64,000 bases of DNA, taken from contig NZ_JABXKK010000090.1 in NCBI RefSeq assembly GCF_017115045.1, forward strand, positions 1 to 64,000, in the 5' to 3' direction. Positions 16,918-26,241 of this stretch are shown piece by piece. This DNA comes from Nostoc sp. NMS8. GTDB taxonomy: Bacteria > Cyanobacteriota > Cyanobacteriia > Cyanobacteriales > Nostocaceae. The notes under the pieces are model-generated. The model was given only the letters and a program-made list of their open reading frames with translations, was not told the DNA's origin and made no database searches. Position 1 is the stretch's first letter. Every line of letters begins with the position of its first letter. The translations under genes and the position numbers were made by a program.

Positions 16918-19497
16918 ATGAGTCAGTCTTTTTCTCAAAACCAAGCAAGGCGAAATCGTCAACAAAGGCTATGGCAGCAAAAATGGAGTTTAAAGACTAA
17001 AGCAATATTGTGGGCACTCAGTATTAGTGTCCTGCCTGTGGTTGCAATTGGAACAACTATTTACTACTACGGCATTAATTTAATTAGCAAACAAATTCCG
17101 CAAGTTAGACTTGAGAGTGTCAAAAGTTCAACAGAAATTGAACTTGCCCTACAAAGACAACTATCACTCTTGTTGACTGGTATGGGGGTTACAGCAATTT
17201 TAGCTGGTGCGATCGCTGTTTTTGTGACAAATCGAGTTATTAGTCGAGTTAGCAACGCTGCTGCAATTTCTAACAATATCAAAAATCGGCTACGTCCAGA
17301 CAGTGAGTTTACTCAAGTTTTTATCGCTAGCCAAGATGAATTAGTAATGTTAGAGAGAAACATCACCTTATTCACAGACCTGCTTTCGGTTTTAATGCAA
17401 GAGAAAGAAGCCGAAGCGGATTACTCCCAACTATTAATCAAAATTACCCACTGGGTGCGAGAATCATTCAATAAGGAAGATGTTCTCAAAACTACTTCAG
17501 AAGAAATTCGTAAAGCTTTAAACATCGATCGCGTAAGCATCTTTTGCTTCAACTCTAACTGTAATGGAACCTTTATCACCGAATCAGTGATACCTGGTTT
17601 ACCGAAAATATTAGGTGTTAAAGTCTCTGACCCTGGATTCGAGGTAGGGTATATCGAAAAATACCAGAATGCTTGTATCCGTTCTATTGATGATATCTAT
17701 CAAGCCGACCTTAGCGATAGTGATATTGAATTACTTGAGCAATTTGCGGTCAAATCTACTTTAGTCGCACCTATTCTCAAAGGCAAACGGCTATTTGGTT
17801 TATTGATTGCACATCAGTGTTCTCGACTGCGATTTTGGCAACAATCTGAGATTGATTTGTTTGCTCAGATAGCCATGCAGGTCGGATTTGCCCTTGACTA
17901 CGCCAAGCTTCTACAACAGGTTGATACCAAAGCCGATAAAGCTCAGGTATTTATAGAAATTACCCGCAGCATTCGCCAATCGCTCAACGAAGAAGATGTC
18001 CTCAAAACGACAGTAGAAGAGGTTCGTAAAGAACTGAGTACTGACCGAGTGCTAGTTTATAGCTTTAACCCTAATTGGTCTGGAATTATAATTGCTGAAT
18101 CAGTGGTTCCAGGTTATCCCAAAGTTTTGCGGTCTGAAATTCAAGACTTATGTTTCGGTCAGGGTTATGTAGAAAAGTATCAGTCTGGTCGCGTTCTCGC
18201 CACAAACAACATTTATGAAGCTGGTTTGGCTGATTGTCATATTAGCTTGCTCGAATCCTTTGCTGTAAAAGCAAATTTGGTCGCACCCATCCTCAAAGAT
18301 GAACAACTATTTGGCTTATTAATTGCACATCAATGCTCCAGACCCCGTAATTGGCAACAATCTGAGATTGATTTATTTGCCCAAATAGCGATGCAAGTTG
18401 GATTTGCTCTCGACCATGCCAGACTCATGCAACGCATCGAGGCAGAAGGTGTGCAAAGTCAATTGCTAGCGGATACTATCGGCAGCATTCGCCAATCGCT
18501 CAACGAAGAGGATGTCCTCAAAATCACAGTAGAAGAGGTTCGTAAAGCTCTAAGTACTGACCGAGTGATGGTGTATAGCTTTGATAGTAATTGGTCTGGA
18601 ACTGTAATTGCCGAATCAGTTGTTCTCACCTACCCAAAAGTTTTACGAGCTGAAATCCAAGATCCATGTTTCGGTCAAGGCTATGTAGAAGAGTATCAGT
18701 CTGGTCGCGTTCTCGCAATAAACAACATTTATGAAGCCGGTTTGGCTGATTGTCACATTAACTTGCTCGAATCCTTTGGTGTGAAAGCAAATTTAGTCGC
18801 TCCCATTATTAAAGATGAACAGCTATTTGGCTTGTTAATTGCACATCAGTGTTCCAGACCTCGTGATTGGCAACAATCTGAAATTGATTTATTTGGCCAG
18901 ATAGCAATGCAAGTGGGATTTGCTCTTAACCACGCCAGGTTGCTACAACGAGTCGAAGCTGAAAGGATGCGAAGTCAGTTACTAGTAGATATTATTCGTA
19001 GCATTCGCCAATCACTCAAAGAAGAAGATGTCATTAAAACTACAGTGGAAGAGGTTCGCAAAGCACTGAGTACTGACCGAGTGCTGGTTTATAGCTTTTA
19101 CGCTAATTCGTTCGGAATTATAATTGCCGAATCAGTGGTGCCAGGTTATCCCAAAGTTTTGCGGTCTAAAATCCATGACCCCTGCTTCACTCAAGGCTAT
19201 GTAGAAAAATACCAGTCTGGCCGCGTTGTCGCCATCAACAACATTTATGAGTCTGCCTTGGCTGATTGTCACGTTAAATTGCTCGAATCCTTTAGTGTCA
19301 AAGCAAATTTAGTCGCACCAATTATCAAAGATGAGCAGCTATTTGGCTTGTTAATTGCACATCAGTGTTCTGAATCCCGTGATTGGTTACAACCTGAGAT
19401 TGATTTATTTGCTCAGATAGCCATGCAGGTAGGATTTACTCTCGATCATGCGAGGCTGCTACAAGCGTATCAAGCTGCTGAAGCTAACTCCAATTAA
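16918..19497 (+). CDS. membrane protein with four tandem GAF domains, three of DXCF cyanobacteriochrome type
   Basis: 859 residues. Two transmembrane segments (about 30-55 and 80-105), a HAMP-like linker, then four GAF domains with a 172-residue period. GAF2, GAF3 and GAF4 each have Cys-His at the bilin-attachment place (C440, C612, C784 in ADCH) and a second cysteine 28 residues earlier in a DxCF motif (C412, C584, C756). This is the two-cysteine pattern of DXCF cyanobacteriochromes such as TePixJ. GAF1 has neither (DPGF, SDSD). The protein ends just after GAF4, with no kinase, cyclase or chemotaxis output domain. It is probably a photoreceptor acting through a partner protein; light sensing is inferred from motifs. 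The start is an ATG at 16918. Confidence 0.82.
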   Translation: MSQSFSQNQARRNRQQRLWQQKWSLKTKAILWALSISVLPVVAIGTTIYYYGINLISKQIPQVRLESVKSSTEIELALQRQLSLLLTGMGVTAILAGAIAVFVTNRVISRVSNAAAISNNIKNRLRPDSEFTQVFIASQDELVMLERNITLFTDLLSVLMQEKEAEADYSQLLIKITHWVRESFNKEDVLKTTSEEIRKALNIDRVSIFCFNSNCNGTFITESVIPGLPKILGVKVSDPGFEVGYIEKYQNACIRSIDDIYQADLSDSDIELLEQFAVKSTLVAPILKGKRLFGLLIAHQCSRLRFWQQSEIDLFAQIAMQVGFALDYAKLLQQVDTKADKAQVFIEITRSIRQSLNEEDVLKTTVEEVRKELSTDRVLVYSFNPNWSGIIIAESVVPGYPKVLRSEIQDLCFGQGYVEKYQSGRVLATNNIYEAGLADCHISLLESFAVKANLVAPILKDEQLFGLLIAHQCSRPRNWQQSEIDLFAQIAMQVGFALDHARLMQRIEAEGVQSQLLADTIGSIRQSLNEEDVLKITVEEVRKALSTDRVMVYSFDSNWSGTVIAESVVLTYPKVLRAEIQDPCFGQGYVEEYQSGRVLAINNIYEAGLADCHINLLESFGVKANLVAPIIKDEQLFGLLIAHQCSRPRDWQQSEIDLFGQIAMQVGFALNHARLLQRVEAERMRSQLLVDIIRSIRQSLKEEDVIKTTVEEVRKALSTDRVLVYSFYANSFGIIIAESVVPGYPKVLRSKIHDPCFTQGYVEKYQSGRVVAINNIYESALADCHVKLLESFSVKANLVAPIIKDEQLFGLLIAHQCSESRDWLQPEIDLFAQIAMQVGFTLDHARLLQAYQAAEANSN

Positions 19498-19659
19498 TAG
19501 GTTTGTGGGGAAAACCCATCATTTAACAGTTCACTTTTGGGAACTTCCTCACGAAATCTATGAACGTTTCATAGTAGTTCTCCGGTCATTAGAAACTAGA
19601 TAGTCATTGCTACAAGGCTATACTAGTTTATAAAAACGAGTTTTAATGAGGAGTTTATA

Positions 19660-20118
19660 ATGAATCGTTTTAATCCACTACTGATAGTTGCTCTAATTAG
19701 TATGATGGCTTTAGTTGGATGCAACAATGGAGAACAATCTTCTACTACACAGACACCACCAGCTGGAACTTCTGCCTCCCAAACAGCAGCTAGTCCCACC
19801 CCAACAAGCACCCCAACAGCTACCACTCCCGCTGCAACAAGTGAGTTTCAAGGTCTACAGGGTGTTGTTACCAACACTAAGGCGGCAGTTAATGGGGGAA
19901 ATTTTAGCAAAGCTAAAGGGGAATTTGAGAAATTTGAGGATTTCTGGTCAAAGGTTGAGGATGGAGTCAAAGTTAAGTCTCCCACTACATACAAAGAAAT
20001 TGAAGATAAAGCCGATGAGATCAAGGCAGGACTTAAAGCTTCTACACCAAATAAACAGCAAGTGTTAACAGCCTTAGAGGTTCTTAACAAGGACATTACT
20101 AGTGTTGCTAAACCTTAA
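19660..20118 (+). CDS. small lipoprotein of unknown function
   Basis: 152 residues with a lipoprotein signal: hydrophobic stretch and lipobox LVGC, acylated Cys21. A low-complexity Thr/Pro/Ala linker (about 25-65) leads to a helical domain (GLQGVVTNTKAAVNGGNFSK, FEDFWSKVEDGVK). This resembles the DUF4363-type domain, but I am not certain. It is likely anchored to the outer face of a membrane. GAGGAG lies 8 bases before the ATG. It follows the photoreceptor-like gene by 160 bp on the same strand, with no evidence of shared transcription. Confidence 0.7.
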   Translation: MNRFNPLLIVALISMMALVGCNNGEQSSTTQTPPAGTSASQTAASPTPTSTPTATTPAATSEFQGLQGVVTNTKAAVNGGNFSKAKGEFEKFEDFWSKVEDGVKVKSPTTYKEIEDKADEIKAGLKASTPNKQQVLTALEVLNKDITSVAKP

Positions 20119-20478
20119 GAGCCAAACTTCGATCGAGGTCAGTTGGAGTTAACGTTAGTGCTACCAACTGTAAACCTTGAAAATGGGCAAAAACAAGACT
20201 TTAACTCATCTCCCGGCTTGAAGCCGGGGGGAATTGAAGTAAGTAAGGGCACAGCATTGCTCATTTCCTGTTCACATTGATTGTTCCCATAAATACAAGT
20301 GTGCTTAAGGTTTTAGAAGACAAATTTGTAAGAAAATATAAATCTGCTAAATGTGCGATCGCTAAATTCTTATTTACACATCAAAACTCTAGTAATTGAC
20401 TAAAAAGCCACAAAAAAAGGCGTATTTTGTGTATGCTCTTTGACTAAGTGCCTTAGCGATACCTTTCCGGGAGTAAAC
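20119..20478. other. spacer with short GC-rich hairpin
   Basis: A short inverted repeat CCCGGCTTGAAGCCGGG lies at 20212-20228 and may end the lipoprotein transcript, although no T run follows. Nothing else is recognised up to the nucleoside transporter start. Confidence 0.5.
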
Positions 20479-21687
20479 ATGGAACGCGCTATCTCTGCGT
20501 TGGGAATTTTAGTTTTTATCGGTATATCCTACGCCTTTTCTATTAATCGTCGTGCGGTGCGTTGGCGAATCGTGGCATGGGGTTTGGGATTGGAGTTTGT
20601 GTTTGCGATAGTGATTATTAAAACTCCTTGGGGTCTAAATATATTTAAATCTCTCGGAGATATTGTCAGCCAATTTTTAGCATTTTCTGATGTCGGTGCC
20701 AAATTTGTCTTTGGAGAAAATTTTAAGGATCATTTCTTTGCCTTCCAAGTGCTGCCCACAATTATCTTTTTCTCTGCCTTCATCAGCGTCTTGTATTACT
20801 ACGGCATTTTACAGCGAGTTGTAAATGTGATGGCGTGGGTAATGATGAAGACAATGAAAACATCAGGTTCAGAATCTTTATCCTGTGCAGCTAACATCTT
20901 TTTGGGGCCAACAGAATCGGCGCTGATGGTTAAACCTTATATAGCAAATATGACGCAATCGGAACTCCATGCCGTAATGACGGGTGGTTTTGCGACAATT
21001 GCCGCTGGAGTCTTAGGGGCATATCTTTCCTTTGGCATACCAGCAGAACACTTGATTGCTGCTTTCTTTATGACTGCTCCCACTTCGTTGGTGGTATCAA
21101 AATTACTTTATCCAGAAACAGAAGTATCAGAAACGGTTGGTAAAGCTAGAGCGGATGTAAAAACCAATTATGTAAATGTAATTGATGCTACTACTACTGG
21201 AGCAATTGACGGCGTGAAGCTAGCAGTTAACGTTGGGGTAATGATTATCGCCTTTTTGGGATTATTGGCTGCCCTCAATGCCTTGCTGGGATGGTTAGGG
21301 TCATTTGTGGGTTTACAGCAACTCTCATTACAGTGGATTTTGTCTTTTATTATGGCTCCCGTGGCGTGGCTGATGGGTGTACCTTGGGCTGATTGTCGGC
21401 AAGTTGGGGCTTTATTGGGTACAAAAACAATTTTGAATGAGTTTATTGCTTTTTTGGATTTAAAGGCACTAATTGAAAGTGGTAAAATTTCGCAACGCGC
21501 AGTAATTATTGCGACTTATGCATTATGTAATTTTGCAAATATCGGTTCAATTGGCATTACCATTGGCGGCATTACAGGGATAGCACCTAATCGCCAACAT
21601 GACTTAGCTCGTATGGGTGTAAGGTCAATGATTGGCGGATTGTTAGCAGGCTTTATCACCGCTTGTATTGCTGGGATATTGATTTGA
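20479..21687 (+). CDS. concentrative nucleoside transporter (NupC/CNT family)
   Basis: 402 residues from the ATG at 20479, chosen because GGGAG sits 7 bases before it; a TTG at 20440 in frame is less likely. It is a polytopic membrane protein with the CNT-family segments GPTESALMVKPYIANMT, MTGGFATIAAGVLGAY and the late GVPWADCRQVG. Family members import nucleosides with sodium or protons across the inner membrane. It stands alone; its stop codon begins an inverted repeat shared with the convergent kptA gene. Confidence 0.85.
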   Translation: MERAISALGILVFIGISYAFSINRRAVRWRIVAWGLGLEFVFAIVIIKTPWGLNIFKSLGDIVSQFLAFSDVGAKFVFGENFKDHFFAFQVLPTIIFFSAFISVLYYYGILQRVVNVMAWVMMKTMKTSGSESLSCAANIFLGPTESALMVKPYIANMTQSELHAVMTGGFATIAAGVLGAYLSFGIPAEHLIAAFFMTAPTSLVVSKLLYPETEVSETVGKARADVKTNYVNVIDATTTGAIDGVKLAVNVGVMIIAFLGLLAALNALLGWLGSFVGLQQLSLQWILSFIMAPVAWLMGVPWADCRQVGALLGTKTILNEFIAFLDLKALIESGKISQRAVIIATYALCNFANIGSIGITIGGITGIAPNRQHDLARMGVRSMIGGLLAGFITACIAGILI

Positions 21688-21805
21688 AGTGGGGACTGGG
21701 AATTGGGGACTGAGGATTGAGGACTCGGAAGATTTGAATATTTAAATGGGGATTCACATCCCAAGCAAATCTTACTCATGAATTTCCCCAATCCCCACTT
21801 CAAAT
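21682..21805. terminator. inverted repeat joining the stops of two convergent genes
   Basis: Both convergent genes end in ATTTGAAGTGGGGA, so the left arm (from 21682) and the right arm (to about 21804) are inverted copies of each other, with STRR-type words (GGGGACT, GAGGACT) between. Transcripts from either side could form a long imperfect hairpin, and TTTTTT follows the right arm on the plus strand. It probably serves as a two-way terminator. Confidence 0.6.
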
Positions 21806-22345
21806 TTTTTGTAGATAGTCAGGTGGTACATTCTCAACTAACCAAACACCATTAGCAGAACAATAGAAGATGTAACCTGCCTGATGCATTGCCGCAGTAT
21901 TTACAGCAAAAACCACTGGTTTTCCATGTCTTGCACCAACAGTTTTTGCTGTTTCAATATCCTTTGATAAATGAACATGATGCCGCGACATTTTGGAAAG
22001 TCCTGTTTGCAGAATTGACTCTACAGATTTGTGTCCCGTGCCGTGATAAAGTTCATCTGGAGGAACAACAGCTTCTAAGTGTAAATCGACTTTTACACTA
22101 TGTCCTTGGTTAGCACGAATCAGATTACCTGTAGCATCAAAAGAAAAGCGTTGTTTATCACTGGATTCAACTACCACCTGTAATTCTTGACGGGTGAGCG
22201 GAAATTTGTTTTTAGCACAAGCGGTAAGTAGTTCATCAACATCAACCCAACCACCAGGAGCCAGTTTAATTCCAATTGCATCCGGTGTGTGTCGCAAATA
22301 TTTGCTCAGATATTTGCTGATTTTAACGAGGCGAGAATCACTCAT
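21800..22345 (-). CDS. kptA: RNA 2'-phosphotransferase (Tpt1/KptA family)
   Basis: 181 residues, normal for KptA. Recognised by the N-terminal KYLSKYLRHTPD, the LYHGTG motif, HHVHLS and the VWLVENVPP ending. The eukaryotic homologue Tpt1 removes the 2'-phosphate left by tRNA splicing, transferring it to NAD+. Bacteria lack that splicing pathway, so the native bacterial substrate is uncertain; RNA-end or ADP-ribosylation repair has been suggested for the family. It starts with an ATG at 22345. Confidence 0.9.
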   Translation of the reverse strand: MSDSRLVKISKYLSKYLRHTPDAIGIKLAPGGWVDVDELLTACAKNKFPLTRQELQVVVESSDKQRFSFDATGNLIRANQGHSVKVDLHLEAVVPPDELYHGTGHKSVESILQTGLSKMSRHHVHLSKDIETAKTVGARHGKPVVFAVNTAAMHQAGYIFYCSANGVWLVENVPPDYLQKI

Positions 22346-22420
22346 TTAATTGTGTCTGACACTTATACTACAATTACATACTTTTATATTACATCGAAAT
22401 TTTCATTGGGACTGCCTCCT

Positions 22421-23737
22421 TCAATGATGGTAAATTGACAGAATTTGTCTTCCTATCATGGCTAATGCCACTCCAATCATCATAATGAGCATCACCTTTC
22501 CCCCAGGAACAAGTGGTTGATTTATGCTATCTGAGTTTTCTTGTTCTTGACGTTGCTTCCAACTCATTAACGCCGGAATAATTCCACCTAGAACTGAGAT
22601 ACTAAATGTTCCAGTGTAATCTAGGGCAGTAAAAAAGATGCTGGGGTTGAGCGTTCCCAGAGTCATAGGAGGGAAAAGAACCAGCGAATAGAGGGGTAAG
22701 CGGCTAGCAAATCCACCCTTTGCAGAGAAAAAAATATCTTTGAACAAATCCAGCAATCCGTACACAAATCCAATGAATGATGTGACGATCGCAAACTCTG
22801 AAAAAATGGATACTAGTACTCCTAACCATTGTCCTGCACCACCAGATCGGAGAATTTGCAGTGGATCAAAAACAGTTATCCGGTCAGATGTTCCTTGTAG
22901 CATATCAGGACTGACACTTCCTAAAATTACGGCATTCCACGCCAAGAACATAATTAAAGGAATCACAGAACCAATCAAGATGGACTGACGAATTTTGCAG
23001 GCATCTCCTTCAAGTTGCGTCACAACTAGCGGCACAACGTTTTGAAAAAACAGCGCTACAGACATCACTGAAATAGCACTACCAAGGGCACTCCAATCCT
23101 GAAATAACAGTTGGGTAGTCTGAATGTGCCTTCCTCCTAAAAATAATAGTCCCAAGAAGGAAACGATGACAATTCCGACAAAGGCGCTGTTTAATTTCTC
23201 AATAAACTTTTCTCGCCCAAGATACATAATGCCACCAAATAAGAGCGTGAAAGTCGTTGTACCTACCCACATCGGCAATATCTGCACACCCCAGACTTTT
23301 GCCGCCGCAACTCTTAAAATCTCTCCACCTTGAGTGATGTATGCCACTAAGAGAGCATAATGCATGAATAAATATGCGCCTCCGGTAATTCGCGCTCCCA
23401 ACTTACCAAGGATATTTTCCACAACTCCCAAAAAACCGATATTCAAACGCCCTTGTGTTCGCATCGTGTTTAAGGTAACTTCTGCAATTAATAACCCTGA
23501 AAATAAAGCGTAGAACCAAACAGCAATTAATCCAGATGTGGATGGCACAATACCAGATGGCAAGGTAACGGCTGGTAGAGCGAGAATCCCCGCCCCAACG
23601 GTGGTTCCTGCGATCAACGCAGTACTTCCCAATACACTACCTGGTTGATGATTGAGTTTTTTTCCATCAAATTCGAGATGAGAAAACAACCGAGTGACTT
23701 CCTCTGAATCTTTGAGAACAGTCTTTACGGGAACCAT
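22421..23737 (-). CDS. aromatic amino acid permease (Trp/Tyr transporter family)
   Basis: 438 residues with about eleven hydrophobic segments. The first segment carries the family signature AGTTVGAGILALPA, as in TyrP/Mtr transporters, which carry tryptophan or tyrosine with protons across the inner membrane. Substrate choice cannot be read from sequence. The start is the ATG at 23737. It is encoded in the same direction as kptA, 75 bp apart, but the two are not obviously related in function. Confidence 0.8.
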   Translation of the reverse strand: MVPVKTVLKDSEEVTRLFSHLEFDGKKLNHQPGSVLGSTALIAGTTVGAGILALPAVTLPSGIVPSTSGLIAVWFYALFSGLLIAEVTLNTMRTQGRLNIGFLGVVENILGKLGARITGGAYLFMHYALLVAYITQGGEILRVAAAKVWGVQILPMWVGTTTFTLLFGGIMYLGREKFIEKLNSAFVGIVIVSFLGLLFLGGRHIQTTQLLFQDWSALGSAISVMSVALFFQNVVPLVVTQLEGDACKIRQSILIGSVIPLIMFLAWNAVILGSVSPDMLQGTSDRITVFDPLQILRSGGAGQWLGVLVSIFSEFAIVTSFIGFVYGLLDLFKDIFFSAKGGFASRLPLYSLVLFPPMTLGTLNPSIFFTALDYTGTFSISVLGGIIPALMSWKQRQEQENSDSINQPLVPGGKVMLIMMIGVALAMIGRQILSIYHH

Positions 23738-23882
23738 ACTGAATATCTGTACTTAAACCAAACCAACAATATTAACATGGGGAAATATTCTTCGCAAAAA
23801 CCCTGATGTTCTTCTGAGCCTGGACAGGGTGCAGAGTTTATTATTCAAATTCCCTGTTGGCAAAAGCGGGTAATCTAGTTTT

Positions 23883-23936
23883 GTAGAGGCGACTAGAAGT
23901 CGCGGCTACACAGGCAAAACCCGCCTCGCGGGTTGG
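23883..23936. repeat. dispersed repeat with GCGACT..AGTCGCGGCTACA unit
   Basis: A short unit AGGCGACTAGAAGTCGCGGC (hairpin GCGACT/AGTCGC) is followed by TACACAGGCAAAACC and a CCCGCCTCGCGGG hairpin. It is related to the units at 30185-30282 and 52673-52795. It lies between a PLP enzyme end and the permease start, both on the minus strand. Confidence 0.65.
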
Positions 23937-23952
23937 AAACGTTAATTTTCGG

Positions 23953-24927
23953 TTAGTCTGCGTCAGAAAACAATTTACCAACTTGCGCCAAATCTACATT
24001 CCCACCGCTGATGATGACACCAATTTTCGCCTCTGATGCTGTCACCACATTTTCGAGTAAGGCGGCGGCGGCGAGGACTCCAGTAGGTTCAACGACAATT
24101 TTTAGACGTTCCCACAAGAAAAACATGGTGCGAAGAATCGCTTCTTCCGATACCGTCACCATATCATCGACATAGTGCAGCACTAGGGGGAAAGTAATTT
24201 GACCAAGGCTAGGAGTCCGCGCACCATCGGCGATGGTATTAGAATTTTTGACAGTTTGTAGGGTTTTGGTGTGGAAGGATCTAGTAGCATCGTCGGCAAG
24301 GGCTGGTTCTACACCGATTACTTTACAATTGGGTAAAAGTGCTTTGGCTGCGATCGCACTTCCTGAAAGTAATCCACCACCACCACAACAAACTAATAGT
24401 AAGTCCAACTCACCAACTTCTTGAATCAGTTCTAAAGCAGCTGTACCTTGTCCAGCGACGACATGAGGATGATCGTAAGGGGGAATCAGTGTCAAAGAGC
24501 GCTCATCTGCTAAATTTTGGGCTAATTCTTCTCGGTTTGTTTCTTGGCGATTGTATAAAATTATCTCTGCACCATAACCACGAGTGGCAGTTTGTTTGAC
24601 AGTGGGTGCATCATCAGGCATGACAATAGTAGTAGGAATATTGAGTAATTTTCCAGCTAAAGCGATCGCTTGACCATGATTTCCTGATGAATAGGTGATA
24701 ACGCCTGTTTGTTTTTGTGCTATTGATAGTTGGGCTAGGGCATTGTATGCACCTCTAAATTTGAATGATCCTGTGCGTTGAAAATTTTCGCACTTAAAAA
24801 ATATCTGGCTATTGGTGCGATCGTTAACGATTCTAGAAGTCAGTACAGGTGTGCGGTGGGCAATCCCCAAAATTCGCTCTTGTGCTGCTTGCACGTCAGT
24901 TATAGTAACAGAATTATGCTGTGGCAT
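23953..24927 (-). CDS. PLP-dependent threonine/serine dehydratase-like enzyme
   Basis: 324 residues, fold type II PLP enzyme. The Schiff-base lysine lies in SFKFRGAYNAL, the phosphate-binding glycine loop in CCGGGGLLSGSA, and the substrate loop in SSGNHGQ. Length and lack of a C-terminal ACT domain fit catabolic threonine dehydratase, serine racemase or threo-3-hydroxyaspartate dehydratase rather than biosynthetic IlvA. The family deaminates hydroxy amino acids to 2-oxo acids. The start is ATG at 24927. Divergent from the SDR gene across a hairpin-rich spacer. Confidence 0.85.
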   Translation of the reverse strand: MPQHNSVTITDVQAAQERILGIAHRTPVLTSRIVNDRTNSQIFFKCENFQRTGSFKFRGAYNALAQLSIAQKQTGVITYSSGNHGQAIALAGKLLNIPTTIVMPDDAPTVKQTATRGYGAEIILYNRQETNREELAQNLADERSLTLIPPYDHPHVVAGQGTAALELIQEVGELDLLLVCCGGGGLLSGSAIAAKALLPNCKVIGVEPALADDATRSFHTKTLQTVKNSNTIADGARTPSLGQITFPLVLHYVDDMVTVSEEAILRTMFFLWERLKIVVEPTGVLAAAALLENVVTASEAKIGVIISGGNVDLAQVGKLFSDAD

Positions 24928-24987
24928 TGATAATAATATTAAATACTTTTGCTCTTGTTGATATGGATACAGATTTTTATATTTGCG

Positions 24988-25094
24988 TTTAATATGCTTG
25001 ATCGAAGCATATTAAATTTCAGGTGGATAGCATCATTTATTGTCCTCATAAAACTAGTTACAGGAAACATTATATATGCTGTAACTAGTTTTAT
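24988..25094. repeat. two perfect hairpins in a divergent promoter region
   Basis: Hairpin 1 has 12-bp arms TTTAATATGCTT and AAGCATATTAAA (24988-25016) around five bases. Hairpin 2 has 16-bp arms ATAAAACTAGTTACAG and CTGTAACTAGTTTTAT (25048-25094) around fifteen bases. Both lie in the 206-bp gap between divergent genes, where promoters should be, so terminator function is unlikely. They may be operators or a small inserted element. Confidence 0.75.
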
Positions 25095-25133
25095 AAAGCT
25101 TAAATTAATTATCACCTTACTCCTTTTGGCAAC

Positions 25134-25946
25134 ATGAATAAAACATCCGAAATTCGGCAAAAAAAAACTGCTCTCATTACGGGAGCGGCTAGTGGAATAG
25201 GTTATCAATTAACTCAGATTTTTGCTCGTCATAGTTATAATCTTGTGCTAATAGATAAAAATGAACAAAAACTTAATGAAATTATAGATGAATTTCCGCA
25301 AAAATTTGGCATTTTTGTCAAAATTTTTGCCAAGGATTTATCTATAACAACATCGCCAGAAGAAATTTTTACAGAACTACAGCAAGCATCGATCAAGATT
25401 GATGTGCTAGTTAACAATGCTGGCTTTGGTACTTATGGAGAATTTACCGAAACAGACCTCAACACTGAACTGAAAATGCTACAGGTAAATATCGTCAGTC
25501 TAACTCATTTAACTAAGTTATTCCTGAAGGATATGGTCGAGCAAAACTATGGAAAAATATTGAATGTGGCCTCAGCAGCGGCTTTTCAACCAGGGCCTCT
25601 CATGGCAGTTTATTTCGCCACTAAAGCCTATGTCTTATCATTTTCAGAAGCGATCGCTAATGAATTAGAGGGCACTGGTGTTAGCGTGACTGTTCTTTGT
25701 CCAGGGCCAACAGCATCGGAATTCCAGCAAACTGCTGCAATGGAAAATTCCAAGATTGCTAGCGTTAAGAGAATGATGGATACGGCAACCGTCGCGAAAA
25801 TTGCTTATCGAAGCTTAATGACAAATAAAACCGTTGTCGTTCCTGGTATGAGAAATAAGATATTGAGTGAAAGTGTCAGATTTACACCCAGAAATTTAGT
25901 CACAAAGGTTGTCAGAAGTATGCACGAACTTAAAAAAAATCGCTAG
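25134..25946 (+). CDS. short-chain dehydrogenase/reductase
   Basis: 270 residues of the classical SDR family. The NAD(P)-binding motif GAASGIG is near residue 17, NNAG near 93, and the catalytic YFATK motif follows a conserved serine (NVASAAAF). It likely oxidises or reduces a hydroxyl/keto group with NAD(P)H. The C-terminal part (MDTATVAKIAYRSL) is typical of DltE/YdfG-like and fatty-acyl-type SDRs, but the substrate is unknown. The start is the ATG at 25134. Confidence 0.85.
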   Translation: MNKTSEIRQKKTALITGAASGIGYQLTQIFARHSYNLVLIDKNEQKLNEIIDEFPQKFGIFVKIFAKDLSITTSPEEIFTELQQASIKIDVLVNNAGFGTYGEFTETDLNTELKMLQVNIVSLTHLTKLFLKDMVEQNYGKILNVASAAAFQPGPLMAVYFATKAYVLSFSEAIANELEGTGVSVTVLCPGPTASEFQQTAAMENSKIASVKRMMDTATVAKIAYRSLMTNKTVVVPGMRNKILSESVRFTPRNLVTKVVRSMHELKKNR

Positions 25947-26085
25947 TTCCATCGGGAGCATCCCAATTTTGCCAGATGTGGGGACTAGGAAGAGTTTTCT
26001 TCTTGTGCGAACACTGCGCGAACAAAATTTGGGTAGTGGTCTGAATCCCTGAACAATTTTCCCAGTTCCTTTTTCAACCGTTTTT

Positions 26086-26119
26086 ATACGTAGAGAAATA
26101 TATTTTCTACGTATTTTTT
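26086..26119 (+). terminator. probable Rho-independent terminator after the SDR gene
   Basis: ATACGTAGA pairs with TCTACGTAT, extended by AT pairs with one bulge, and is followed by TTTTTTA. It lies about 140 bases after the SDR stop. Confidence 0.65.
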
Positions 26120-26241
26120 ATGAAAAAAAGATTTATTCCAATGTATATTTCCGCATTTTTTTGGGAATCCTAGATTGAGGAAGCATTAAAAACCACAAAG
26201 TATGACTTCCTGACATATCACGTAACTTTTAGAGGATAATT

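Noticed and set aside
24939..25208. Overlapping short frames on both strands between the PLP enzyme and SDR genes
   Set aside because: They come from the two palindromes, which read open on both strands, and one overlaps the SDR start.
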